A DNA stretch of 64,000 bases from assembly GCA_017470935.1 (NCBI GenBank), contig JAFUXG010000006.1, forward strand, positions 62,001 through 126,000, read 5' to 3'. This DNA is from Lachnospiraceae bacterium. Its GTDB lineage: Bacteria; Bacillota; Clostridia; Lachnospirales; Lachnospiraceae. Position numbers and translations under genes: made by a program. Positions 9,014-17,426 of this stretch are shown here, one piece after another. Within the stretch, counting starts at the first letter, position 1, and every line of letters starts with the position of its first letter. The notes beneath the pieces are model-generated. The model had not been told where the DNA came from, made no database searches, and saw only the letters and a list, made by a program, of their open reading frames with translations.

Positions 9014-10231
9014 ATGACGATAGAAAGAAAAAAGTACATTGATTTTTTGTTAAAGCAGAAAGATAAAGATATTGTCAAAATTATTACCGGTATACGTCGC
9101 TCCGGAAAATCTACTCTGTTATTTGAACTTTTTTATGAGGAAATTAAGAAAATTGGTGTGCCTGAAGATCATATTATAAAGATAGCATTGGATAATATTC
9201 GAAATGAAAAACTGTTAGATGCAAAAAATCTTTATAACGAGATTGAAGAAAGGATTAAGGATGAAAACTGTTACTATATCTTTTTGGATGAGATTCAGTT
9301 GGTAGATAAATTTGAAGATGTGGTAAATGGAATAAAACGGGATTTTAATTGCGATGTATATATTACCGGCTCTAATTCAGAGTTTTTGTCGTCTGATATT
9401 AATACAAAATTCAGAGGCAGAGGTATGGAGCTTCATGTTCAACCATTCAGTTTTAAGGAATTATATGATTATTATCAGGGGGATAAATATCAGTTATTTA
9501 ATGAGTATATGTTATATGGTGGGATGCCGTATTTGCTGCAGGAAGAAGATTCCGTTCTAAAGAATAAATATCTGAAAACTGTTGCAGAGTCTGTCCAGAT
9601 TAACGACATCATTGAACGTCATGGAATTCGAAACAAAGAAGTGTTTCAGGCATTGGTAGAGTTGCTGTGTTCTTCCATAGGGTCGTATGTTTCAAGTAGA
9701 AAAATAGCGGATACATTAAAAAGTAATGGACACGCAAGTATTGATCATAAAACAATCGGTAATTACTTAGAGTATTTGTGTGATGCTTTTTTGTTCTATA
9801 AGGTACAGAGATATGATATCAAGGGTAAGGCATATCTAAAAACTTTGCACAAGTATTATGTATGTGATATTGGTATTCGTAATGCCATATTGAATTTTAG
9901 GCAATTGGAACCAACACATACGATAGAGAATATTGTATACCTTGAATTACTTCGCAGAGGTTATATAGTTGATATTGGCAACAATAGTGATAAGGAAATA
10001 GATTTTATGGCGAGGGATATGAACAATACTTACTATATTCAAGTATCATACTCAGTAATAGAGCCATCTACAAGAGAACGGGAAATAGCATCTTTTAGGA
10101 ATTTAGATGATGGATACAAGAAGCTGATAATTACTATGGATAATGATCCTTTTATCAATCTGGAAAATGGATATAAGAAACTGAATATGCTGGATTTTCT
10201 TCTGGATGAAACTTCATTAGAAAAAGCATAG
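9014..10231 (+). CDS. AAA ATPase with C-terminal DUF4143
   Basis: A 405-residue ATPase of the AAA_14/DUF4143 group common in gut anaerobes. Walker A is GIRRSGKST (26-34) and Walker B FLDE (90-93) within YYIFLDEIQLVDKF. Sensor-like TGSNSEF follows. The C-terminal part holds DUF4143 with KEIDFMARDMNNTYYIQVSYS, resembling the core of a restriction-like nuclease fold. The biological role of the family is unknown; such genes are numerous, are often strain-variable and are frequently found in decayed neighbourhoods as here. The 3' end overlaps the end of a remnant gene on the other strand. Confidence 0.9.
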   Translation: MTIERKKYIDFLLKQKDKDIVKIITGIRRSGKSTLLFELFYEEIKKIGVPEDHIIKIALDNIRNEKLLDAKNLYNEIEERIKDENCYYIFLDEIQLVDKFEDVVNGIKRDFNCDVYITGSNSEFLSSDINTKFRGRGMELHVQPFSFKELYDYYQGDKYQLFNEYMLYGGMPYLLQEEDSVLKNKYLKTVAESVQINDIIERHGIRNKEVFQALVELLCSSIGSYVSSRKIADTLKSNGHASIDHKTIGNYLEYLCDAFLFYKVQRYDIKGKAYLKTLHKYYVCDIGIRNAILNFRQLEPTHTIENIVYLELLRRGYIVDIGNNSDKEIDFMARDMNNTYYIQVSYSVIEPSTREREIASFRNLDDGYKKLIITMDNDPFINLENGYKKLNMLDFLLDETSLEKA

Positions 10232-10722
10232 CACCTTAGGTCTTCCACAAAGAGAGAATTCATCATCTGCGGTATAGGCCCCGCATTCACATCTCCACAC
10301 GCCTGCCTTCATTGCTGCTTCGTCTGAAACCTCGAAGAAGTCGTAGGGTTTACCGACAAGTGCTGCGGCATATTGCACATTTTGAACCGTGCTCATATCA
10401 TGCGGGGTTATTGTACCTAATGCCATCGATGCAATTTCTATCCCACTTAAAGAGCACCATTTGCCGGAAATCTCCTGTTTCAATATATCGCACAGTTCAT
10501 TGGCTTATGCGGGAAGTTCGCTTGGACGGACGCCGGTGTTAGTGAGCGTGTATACTGCATATTGGAGTGAAGTCTTCATTTCAGAATTCATCTTCGTATT
10601 CAGATATTGGTTGTTCCATGCCTTTAAGGCCGGAGTGCTCCGAATCTTCGAAAGTATGCTCTCCAGGTTCTGTGTATACGGAAATAACCTTACCCTGGGA
10701 AACAACAATAGCAGCTTGCCCT
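10217..10722 (-). pseudogene. SPFH-domain protein remnant
   Basis: On the minus strand three pieces in different frames read as one SPFH (band-7/virion-core-like) protein. The first contains LGQAAIVVSQGKVISVYTEP. The second ends with VRPSELPA. After a stop the last begins near LKQEISGKWCSLSGIEIASM and ends with a zinc-ribbon-like tail WRCECGAYTADDEFSLCGRPK. Intact relatives are about 350 residues and keep a tail of the form WxCxCGxxNxGxFCxxCG, so internal sequence has also been lost. The 3' end runs 15 bases into the upstream ATPase gene. No functional product is expected. Confidence 0.7.
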
Positions 10723-10878
10723 AGTGCATACTAATTATTGGCAAAATCAATATAGTAATTGGTAAAAATGCGGATAAACACAAAATTACCGAAAGAGAAA
10801 CAAGGTGACAGTGGGATTTTTTTTTAAAAGAGAGATGCTTTATGTAATATTTCCACAACTGTTATAAAATGTAGAGTT

Positions 10879-11063
10879 ATGGAAGAAATGAGGTACGGTA
10901 TGGTAGGACGGGAAGAAGAAATTAAATATCTAAAATAGTTAAAACTAGTAGTAATTCCAAGTATGCTATTCATCCGACACTTATAACGACATATGGAGCT
11001 GTAGAAAACACTTATTCCGGGGAGGTGCAATCTGTTATAACCGAGGAGGAACTGTTCAAGTAG
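10879..11063 (+). pseudogene. Remnant of an AAA-family ATPase, internally deleted
   Basis: Two short pieces match the two ends of a common Lachnospiraceae ATPase. An N-terminus with MVGREEEIKYLK is followed after a stop and frameshift by a C-terminus with HPTLITTYGAVENTYSGEVQ and ITEEELFK. About 400 residues that should lie between, including the Walker motifs, are missing. Family assignment is from memory of the ITTYG...YSG...LF ending. Just upstream (about 10737-10815) another unassigned open stretch contains IVIGKNADKHKITERE. Confidence 0.5.
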
Positions 11064-11132
11064 TTTATGGATCTCATTGAGTTTTTACTACCCCAATATC
11101 ATATGTAATATCAGAACACAATGAATTTCAAG

Positions 11133-11163
11133 GGCGCAAAAATTCTTTGCGTCTCTTTTTTTG
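11133..11163 (+). terminator. Terminator behind the decayed ATPase
   Basis: CGCAAA (11135-11140) pairs with TTTGCG (11146-11151) and is followed by a TCTCTTTTTTT tract. Confidence 0.65.
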
Positions 11164-11308
11164 CCTTTGTAAAATGATTATTGCTGGATTTTATGAAACT
11201 AATGACATATACTCTCATTTGTGAAGGCCTTTACAAATCATTTTCGGTTCTTGGCGTAAAGTGCGTTATAAAACTAGATTTATTTAAAACAGATTAAGGA
11301 GAACTGGT

Positions 11309-11377
11309 ATGAAGGTAGGTGAATCTATTAAAGCAATAAGGGAAAGAGACTATTTTGATCTGTTAGGCGTTTTTTGA
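11309..11377 (+). pseudogene. Truncated XRE regulator start
   Basis: AAGGAG precedes an ATG encoding MKVGESIKAIRERDYFDLLG and stopping after 22 codons. MKVGESIKAIRE is a typical first helix of a Lachnospiraceae XRE regulator; the rest of the helix-turn-helix is absent. The stop lies 10 bases before the LytTR-type repeats. Confidence 0.45.
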
Positions 11378-11387
11378 TTATATAAAA

Positions 11388-11420
11388 TCTATTCACGCTG
11401 CCAGATTGTCTATTCACGCT
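11388..11420 (+). promoter_or_regulatory. Two exact 12-bp direct repeats, probable LytTR regulator site
   Basis: TCTATTCACGCT occurs at 11388-11399 and again at 11409-11420, 21 bases apart start to start. LytTR response regulators bind pairs of direct repeats spaced 21-22 bases, upstream of a weak -35 box. The repeats end about 76 bases before a LytTR regulator gene, and a TATTAT at 11453-11458 could be the -10 box, placing the -35 about 10 bases past the second repeat. This suggests self-activation. Confidence 0.65.
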
Positions 11421-11496
11421 TTTACCGTAAGAAACCCTTTGCAGTATTCCGATATTATGATTAAATGTAAAATGTAAGTTTTTGTGGAGGCATAGA

Positions 11497-12228
11497 ATGA
11501 TAAGAATAGCAATATGTGATGACGAACAGAATATACGGACTTATCTTATCACCTTACTCAAAAAGCTGGATATGGAATTTGATATAGATATTGCCGAATA
11601 TGCTTCTGCTGAAGGATATATTTCAGATGATAAAGAGTACGATATATTATTTTTAGATATAGAACTGAATGGCAAGGATAATAAGAAAAATGGAATGGAG
11701 CTTGCAAGAGTAATCCGTAAAGGTAATAAGAAACAACCTGTCATTATATTTGTTACAGGATATGAAAAATATGTGTATGATGCCTTTGATGTGTCCGCGT
11801 TTCATTATTTGATTAAGCCTATATCTGAAGATAAGTTTACAGAAGTATATAAAAAGGCAGTAAGTAAGGTTTTGTCACAGAGGAATCATAGAAGGCAGAT
11901 GATTATTGTTCCATATCATAATGGAAGTAAGTCTATTACAATAAAGGAAATTTATTATGCAGAGAGCCAAAATCATAACATTATACTTCACACATATAGT
12001 GGAACCATAGAGTATTACGCAAAGATGGAAGATTTGGAAAATAAATTAAAGAACAGTTTCTTTCGCATACACAGGGGATACCTTATAAATTTGGAGCATG
12101 TAGAAGAATATAACAAAAGTGAAGTGACTCTTTCAAATGGAGAAAGCCTTTTGATTTCCAAATATAAATATACAGAGTTTGTGAAAGCGTACCTCAGATT
12201 TATAAAAAATGAGGACGAGGGTATGTGA
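11497..12228 (+). CDS. LytTR-family response regulator (AgrA/AlgR type)
   Basis: A 243-residue response regulator. The receiver domain begins MIRIAICDDEQ with the acidic pair at residues 8-9 and the phospho-acceptor D54 in ILFLDIEL; the conserved lysine is in LIKPIS. The C-terminal 100 residues form a LytTR DNA-binding domain (IYYAESQNHNIILHTYSG; FFRIHRGYLINLEHVEEYN). TGGAGG lies before the ATG at 11497. It is co-transcribed with the histidine kinase that starts one base after its stop. A 12-bp direct repeat of the kind LytTR proteins bind lies upstream. Confidence 0.95.
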   Translation: MIRIAICDDEQNIRTYLITLLKKLDMEFDIDIAEYASAEGYISDDKEYDILFLDIELNGKDNKKNGMELARVIRKGNKKQPVIIFVTGYEKYVYDAFDVSAFHYLIKPISEDKFTEVYKKAVSKVLSQRNHRRQMIIVPYHNGSKSITIKEIYYAESQNHNIILHTYSGTIEYYAKMEDLENKLKNSFFRIHRGYLINLEHVEEYNKSEVTLSNGESLLISKYKYTEFVKAYLRFIKNEDEGM

Positions 12229-12229
12229 T

Positions 12230-13645
12230 ATGACAGATGCAGAATTTACAATATTTCAAACAGTAGTTGCTTTTGTATTAACGTTTATAGATGCCAGATT
12301 GCTGACAATACTGTTTGTACCATATTTACCAGCATATAAGCTGCATAAAAGCAGGAGAATCATAAAATGCATAAGCATATTTGCGGTTTATTCTTTTATA
12401 TCGGTCATAGGAATTTTTATACCACATTTTGAAATGGCGGGGATGATAGAGGTTGTGATTCTTATGGGACTGATCGCTTCTGTGCTGGAAAATAACAGGC
12501 TTTTCGTTGTTTTCCTTACAATGGTATTTTTCTGCTTTGACTGCTTAACCCAGCTTGCAGGTAATAGCCTGCTATATTTACTCAACACTAATTATGTGAA
12601 TAATGTGTCAGTGGAAACAGCCTTGCGAAATACCGCCTGCAATTATGCGGGGGTATATTTTATCCAAAGTATTATTTTGGCAATATTGGTTTTTGTTATT
12701 AGGCGAGTTGTAAAACAGCCGCTTCAGCTAAATATTAAGGAATGGGGCTATTTGTGCATTCTTCCGCTTATAGGAATTATATTTAAGGGGATTGTAGACC
12801 GATTACTGTTTGTCGTGAAGAATCATGTTGTTTTTGGAATATATAATGATTATCCCGCCTTTTTGGTATTTGTTCCAATGATTGCTGTGTTGTTTTGTGT
12901 AGGAATTGTATTGACAATCATTTCTTATCAGGAAATGAAACGGATGGAAGATGATAAGAAAAAATATTTTGTTCAGGAGCAGCAGGGAAAGGCGTTGCAG
13001 GAAAGAATTGATGAAGTGGAACAGTTTTATAATGGTATTAGGAAAATGCGTCATGAAATGAAAAACCATCTGACGAATATAAAGGGACTGGTGGAAAGCA
13101 AAAATTATGGAGATATAGATCAGTATATTTCAAAAATAGATAGTGAGTTAGATTATTTTGAATTGTCTGTGAAAACAGGGAATCCGGTTTTGGATGTGAT
13201 TATAAATGACAAGAAAAATCTTTCAGAAAAAGAAAACATTCAATTTGAAACAGATTTTCTGTATCCTGTGTCAGACAACTACAATCCATATGATATAGGC
13301 ATTATTGTAAACAATCTTCTGGTAAATGCAATAGAAGCATGTGAGAGGATGAAAGGAGGCGATAGGTATATTTCTATATCAGGCAAGCAAAAAAAGAAGT
13401 TTTATATAATAGAAGTAACTAATTCATGCGAAGGGGAAATCCGTATGGATGAGGGCAGCGGACTTCCTGTTACAACGAAAGACGGAATAACTGATTTGCA
13501 TGGTATAGGCTTGTTAAATGTAAGAGATGAAGCATTTAAGTATATGGGTGATATTGATATTAAGAAAACAGCAAACAGTTTTTGTGTCACAGTGCTGTTG
13601 CAGGAAATAAATAAAAAGGAAGGCGGAAAAGAATATGATAGTTGA
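12230..13645 (+). CDS. GHKL sensor histidine kinase (AgrC type)
   Basis: A 471-residue membrane kinase partnered with the preceding regulator. The N-terminal 235 residues contain about six to seven membrane spans, as in AgrC peptide sensors. The phospho-acceptor is probably H275 in RKMRHEMKNHL. The ATPase domain shows the N box IIVNNLLVNAIEAC and a glycine box HGIGLLNVRDEAFKYMG. The start at 12230 is preceded by GAGGACGAGG within the regulator's last codons. No agrB/agrD-like peptide gene is evident nearby, so the signal is unknown. The 3' end overlaps the next gene by 11 bases. Confidence 0.92.
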   Translation: MTDAEFTIFQTVVAFVLTFIDARLLTILFVPYLPAYKLHKSRRIIKCISIFAVYSFISVIGIFIPHFEMAGMIEVVILMGLIASVLENNRLFVVFLTMVFFCFDCLTQLAGNSLLYLLNTNYVNNVSVETALRNTACNYAGVYFIQSIILAILVFVIRRVVKQPLQLNIKEWGYLCILPLIGIIFKGIVDRLLFVVKNHVVFGIYNDYPAFLVFVPMIAVLFCVGIVLTIISYQEMKRMEDDKKKYFVQEQQGKALQERIDEVEQFYNGIRKMRHEMKNHLTNIKGLVESKNYGDIDQYISKIDSELDYFELSVKTGNPVLDVIINDKKNLSEKENIQFETDFLYPVSDNYNPYDIGIIVNNLLVNAIEACERMKGGDRYISISGKQKKKFYIIEVTNSCEGEIRMDEGSGLPVTTKDGITDLHGIGLLNVRDEAFKYMGDIDIKKTANSFCVTVLLQEINKKEGGKEYDS

Positions 13646-13943
13646 TGGAATAAACAGGAATACAGCTAATAACACTGGAAGTATGGGTACTAATGAGGAG
13701 GCAGCAATACAAAAGAAAATTCAGATGTTAAAGAAGCAGCTTGGAGATTTGGTTAAGAAAGATGAACTGTCAAAAGAGGAAGCAAAAAAGAAGAAAGAAT
13801 TAGAGCAGGAAATTGATAAGCTTGAGCAGAAATTGCAGCAGATCGATACAGAAAAAGAGGAAGAGAAGCAGGATGAAAATGAGGACAATTTTGTAAAATT
13901 AAAAGAAGCCGGGAAGGGTGAAAATATTGATGAAAGAGTGTAG
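13635..13943 (+). CDS. FlxA-like coiled-coil protein
   Basis: A 102-residue, highly charged protein, almost entirely a predicted coiled coil (about residues 22-75, rich in K, E and Q with heptad leucines and isoleucines). The shape fits the FlxA-like family of small Firmicutes proteins. It overlaps the kinase gene by 11 bases, with AAGGCGG before its ATG, so it belongs to the same operon. Function unknown; an adaptor or structural role would suit a coiled coil, but that is inference. Confidence 0.75.
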   Translation: MIVDGINRNTANNTGSMGTNEEAAIQKKIQMLKKQLGDLVKKDELSKEEAKKKKELEQEIDKLEQKLQQIDTEKEEEKQDENEDNFVKLKEAGKGENIDERV

Positions 13944-14240
13944 ATTAAGTGAGATAGGATGATACTAATTTTATCCGTGATTTTGGTTATGAACGAATTC
14001 TTATGATATAATTACTTAATCAACTGAACTAGGTAAAGCAAGCTGATCTGCCGGTGAAAAGCGGTTTTATATGGCATTATTATACAGCTATCAAAATAAG
14101 AGCAGTCTTTTTATGCTGTTTTACGGGCTGTTTTGCCGGAGGTACTTGACGAGAGGGTAAAGATTGACGATACTTTCAGTAATGTATTACCATTTATCAA
14201 TGCTGTTGTAATAAATGAAAAGGATTTCACTAACAAGTAA

Positions 14241-14276
14241 ACAGGCGCAGAAAGCGTCACATAAAGCAAAGGAGGG
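14241..14276 (+). promoter_or_regulatory. Shared leader motif before two unknown genes
   Basis: CAGGCG...AGCGTCACAT...AGCAAAGGAGGGC precedes the ATG at 14284 and is repeated, almost base for base, at 15175-15210 before the ATG at 15216. It includes the ribosome site AAAGGAGGG. The 13944-14240 interval upstream has a TATAAT at about 14008 and a stop-bounded fragment (about 14144-14240, containing DERVKIDDTFSNVLPFINA) that looks like the tail of a lost gene. Confidence 0.5.
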
Positions 14277-14283
14277 CAACACT

Positions 14284-15153
14284 ATGAGTACAAAAATTAA
14301 CACATCGTACAATCCGGTATATGCGGTTAATGCTAATTCAAAGGGAAATACTGCGGGCAATATTGTGCCGAACACATCAAATCCTGCAATGTGGCAGGAA
14401 GAACCCGCAACGGTAGAGATTTCATCGGACGGCTTGAAAATCTATAATGACAGCATGGCAAAGGATTTAGAAAGTGCAAATGGTTCGGGATCTAAGATAA
14501 TTTCACAAACAAGACAGCAAGTAGATGAACAGCTTAGAGAGAACGGCGCAGTAGGGTTGGAAGTATATCGGGATGTGCCAAGATGGGTTGGTACAAATGA
14601 TGAGATTACAGGATATGCACTTTCTTTATATCAGGATGCAAGGAAATTCATGATAGCAATGGACAATAGAGACTATTCATCAATAGACAGTTCAGATGTG
14701 ATGAAGAAATTACAGGATATATATGATGGACAGAAGAAATCAATTTCCGAGCAATATGCAGGGGAAGAACTGGAACAGGAGATGTCAAAGCTCAACGATG
14801 ATTATAAGGCGATAATCGATAATTATGTGGTAAAGCCTATGGATCGGGCGGTAGAACATGAGAATGCATTAAATAAGTTTAGAGCAAAGTTCATGGAGAT
14901 GTATAAGAGAAGTGCGGAAAGACATGGCAAGGCTTTTGCCAATCGCGAGTTCATGGGTGATCTGTCCGTTCTTGCAAAGCCGATTGCCGAGAACGAAAAA
15001 GAACTTTCAGGACTTCGAAGCATGGCGGATCAGTTAAAGAGTATGTTTGACGATCTAAATGATGATACTCGTGATAAGACCGAAAATCTGTTTGACAGTC
15101 TGCTCAAGGGATTACAGAGCGTAGCGGGTAGGAATAATATTTTCATTTCATAA
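14284..15153 (+). CDS. Unrecognised 289-residue protein with flagellar-type N-terminus
   Basis: I do not recognise this protein. It starts MSTKINTSYNPVYAVNANSK and has a low-complexity N-terminus with VEISSDGLK, an element like those in FlgM and other flagellum-associated proteins. The rest is helical and charged. No signal peptide or membrane span is seen. The start is chosen at 14284 because of AAAGGAGGG just upstream. It follows a FlxA-like gene and a LytTR system and shares its leader motif with the next gene, so a common regulatory programme is plausible. Resemblance to small families of unknown function often found with FlxA-like proteins is only an impression. Confidence 0.7.
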   Translation: MSTKINTSYNPVYAVNANSKGNTAGNIVPNTSNPAMWQEEPATVEISSDGLKIYNDSMAKDLESANGSGSKIISQTRQQVDEQLRENGAVGLEVYRDVPRWVGTNDEITGYALSLYQDARKFMIAMDNRDYSSIDSSDVMKKLQDIYDGQKKSISEQYAGEELEQEMSKLNDDYKAIIDNYVVKPMDRAVEHENALNKFRAKFMEMYKRSAERHGKAFANREFMGDLSVLAKPIAENEKELSGLRSMADQLKSMFDDLNDDTRDKTENLFDSLLKGLQSVAGRNNIFIS

Positions 15154-15215
15154 CAAAACGATTATGGAGTTAAGGCAGGCGAAGGCAGCGTCACATGAGC
15201 AAAGGAGGGCTTTAT

Positions 15216-16145
15216 ATGGGTGTGAAAATTGATAATGGAATTTCAGCAGCAGGCAATTCAATTTACAGCAGTAAGCTTGGTACGAATCGGATTCAGATAT
15301 CCGATGATAACATTTCGGAAACGCTTACATTTCCTGATGATGCAGTTCTTATGAACATCAGTCAGGAGGGGAAAATGAAGGTTGAGGACAGCTCGGCGAT
15401 TGATAAATATATCAAGCATTTTGACAAGTCGCTGAATCATATGCCTGAATATTGCGGTGACTTTAATATTGACAAAACGATTGCATCAGCATTGGAGAAT
15501 TGCAGCAAGGAAGAACAGGCATTTGCCTATGATATCATCCGAAAGAATTTTCTTGTGAAGAATACGAATGGTATGACTGAGGATGAGAGACAGGCTAATA
15601 TATCTCTTGGCATGAAAAAGGCAGAATATGCGGCGGAAAGCTTCATTTCTGAAGACAACAGACAGTCATTCATGAATGCCATGGAAGCTATAGCAAAGAT
15701 GGCTTCTGCCGGAAAGACCGATGAAAATGGAAATGTGGATTACGGATTGCGCAAGGCGTCATATCTTGGACATGGAAGCGGACTTGTATATACCACCAAT
15801 GATGAGGATGTAATGCGTGTCATGGCACCTGAAGCCTATGCGGAGTATCAGAGGCTTGCAAAGGAGAATACTGCGGATGCGGGTAGAAACGCACAAAGGT
15901 ATCAGGCAATGTGGTATGCACAAGCCGTAACGAATGATCCTACAATGATCGAACGGTATGAGCAGCGGTTCAAGGATAATATCGCGCGTATTATCAGCGG
16001 ACAGAAGATTGATTCGACATTTAACCATATTAAGACGGACAGCAAGACCTCATTTATTGAGGGACTTATGGCGTTTCAGAGCGGGAAGCAGGGTTTTCTG
16101 GAAAATGTTATACGGGCTGAGATCGGACAGAAGTTCTGGAGGTAG
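15216..16145 (+). CDS. Unrecognised 309-residue helical protein
   Basis: A soluble, mostly helical protein with no domain I can name. It opens MGVKIDNGISAAGNSIYSSK, again a Ser/Asn-rich start like that of its upstream neighbour, then a helical body (NISLGMKKAEYAAESFISED; YQRLAKENTADAGRNAQRYQ). AAAGGAGGG sets the start at 15216 rather than the in-frame ATG at 15195. It follows its neighbour by 62 bases, shares its leader motif, and is closed by a strong terminator, so the two form a unit. Confidence 0.7.
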   Translation: MGVKIDNGISAAGNSIYSSKLGTNRIQISDDNISETLTFPDDAVLMNISQEGKMKVEDSSAIDKYIKHFDKSLNHMPEYCGDFNIDKTIASALENCSKEEQAFAYDIIRKNFLVKNTNGMTEDERQANISLGMKKAEYAAESFISEDNRQSFMNAMEAIAKMASAGKTDENGNVDYGLRKASYLGHGSGLVYTTNDEDVMRVMAPEAYAEYQRLAKENTADAGRNAQRYQAMWYAQAVTNDPTMIERYEQRFKDNIARIISGQKIDSTFNHIKTDSKTSFIEGLMAFQSGKQGFLENVIRAEIGQKFWR

Positions 16146-16182
16146 ATAAGTTCTTGCAGGCTTTTGGGTGATATTATATGGT

Positions 16183-16230
16183 ATCCTGACATTTGCTATT
16201 AAAGTGTAATAGCAGATGTCAGGATCTTTT
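16183..16230 (+). terminator. Strong terminator closing the LytTR/unknown-gene region
   Basis: ATCCTGACAT (16183-16192) pairs with ATGTCAGGAT (16216-16225), and TGCTATTA/TAATAGCA continues the stem inward across a one-base mismatch on each arm. A CTTTTA tract follows. Confidence 0.9.
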
Positions 16231-16384
16231 ACTTATATCCACAAATACATAATGAAATTTTACAAAAACTTTGCATTTATATATTTATTCAATCGTCAGA
16301 CCAAAAACTAACGATTGGAGATCGGTATTTTTATTGCAAATATAATTGCAGTAACATAGAAATGATCCATAGAATTATGGTAGA

Positions 16385-16434
16385 ATTCCGGTAGAATGTC
16401 AATCTACTTAAGGTCGGTTGCACTCTACCGGAAT
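16385..16434. promoter_or_regulatory. Inverted repeat upstream of an XRE regulator
   Basis: ATTCCGGTAGA (16385-16395) is the exact complement of TCTACCGGAAT (16424-16434), 28 bases apart. A further GGTAGAATT lies directly before the first arm. The element ends about 30 bases before the XRE start codon, a position suited to autoregulation. Confidence 0.55.
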
Positions 16435-16465
16435 ATTATTTATGGTTGAAAGCAGGGAGGTAATT

Positions 16466-17359
16466 ATGCTGGAACAGGAAAAAATCGGGAAATATATTGC
16501 AGAAAAGAGAAAGGGTATTGGACTTACACAAAAGGAGCTGGCGGAGCGTGTCGGACTGACAGACAAAGCAGTCAGTAAATGGGAGTGCGGAAAAAGTATT
16601 CCTGACCATGATGTAATAGCGAGGCTTTGCGAGGTGCTTAATATCAGTGTAAATGAATTCTTATCAGGAGAGGATATCGTGTCTGAGAATTATTCCGAAA
16701 AGGCTGAGGAAAATATGATAAGTCTTATTAAGGATAAGAAAAATACCAGGTATGAGTTTTTGATCAGTATGGTCATGCTTATATGTGGAATCCTATTTGT
16801 CCTGCTTGATATGTATTCTATGTCTAATATGATAAATGATGATTCTGTATTGGTTCATTTTGTGGACTTTCCTTCATTGTTATTTGTGGCTGGGGTCACT
16901 GCTGTTTTGCTTGTCGTAACGGGTATGGGGATGGACTTTATTCATGCAATTGCAAATGTGTTTGGAATTAGTAAAAAGCATATAGGGAATGTGGAAAGCG
17001 ACGAACCTATTCAAACTACATCAACGAATGATATACCGACGAATGATATGTCAACGAATGAGATGAAGACCTGTACGAAAGATTATAAGTTATATGATAT
17101 AGAACTCACTCGTGAACTGATGTCACTTAAGCTTGCTGCCGTGACAAACATACTTGCGGGTATCATACATTTTGTGAGCGGCATTATTATTCTGTTTCCA
17201 AATTACGATAATGCACCGGATATTAAGTTCTGGTCTATACTTTCTATTCACCTTCTCTCTGTGTGGTACGCATTAGTGCTTGATATAATTCTTGTTCCCA
17301 TTTACTTCAAATTGAAAAGCAAAAAGGAGCCTGATACTGTTAACGAATGCGAAGCATGA
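16466..17359 (+). CDS. XRE-family regulator with membrane C-terminus
   Basis: A 297-residue protein with an N-terminal XRE helix-turn-helix (residues about 6-65, LTQKELAERVGLTDKAVSKW) ending in the phrase VNEFLSGEDI, and four predicted membrane spans in the C-terminal part. A small Asn/Thr-rich tandem repeat (TNDI/TNDM/TNEM) lies between spans 2 and 3. The start at 16466 follows AGGGAGG. It precedes a FtsX-type exporter by under 70 bases and is probably its regulator; membrane-tailed XRE proteins next to ABC exporters are frequent in this family of bacteria. A paralogue lies at 57501. Confidence 0.88.
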   Translation: MLEQEKIGKYIAEKRKGIGLTQKELAERVGLTDKAVSKWECGKSIPDHDVIARLCEVLNISVNEFLSGEDIVSENYSEKAEENMISLIKDKKNTRYEFLISMVMLICGILFVLLDMYSMSNMINDDSVLVHFVDFPSLLFVAGVTAVLLVVTGMGMDFIHAIANVFGISKKHIGNVESDEPIQTTSTNDIPTNDMSTNEMKTCTKDYKLYDIELTRELMSLKLAAVTNILAGIIHFVSGIIILFPNYDNAPDIKFWSILSIHLLSVWYALVLDIILVPIYFKLKSKKEPDTVNECEA

Positions 17360-17426
17360 GTGTTACGGTATCGGCAGCCGACCGGATATGGTCAAATATA
17401 ACATAAGTTTATAGAGGAGGAAATAT

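Noticed and set aside
10389-10724. Plus-strand 111-codon frame opposite the SPFH remnant
   Set aside because: The minus strand shows recognisable SPFH and zinc-ribbon motifs; the plus frame has none and no ribosome site.
14041-14140. Thought to be a c-di-GMP riboswitch in front of the FlxA/unknown gene region
   Set aside because: The conserved GEMM nucleotides and paired arms could not be found; only a GCCGG/AAAGCGG resemblance was present.
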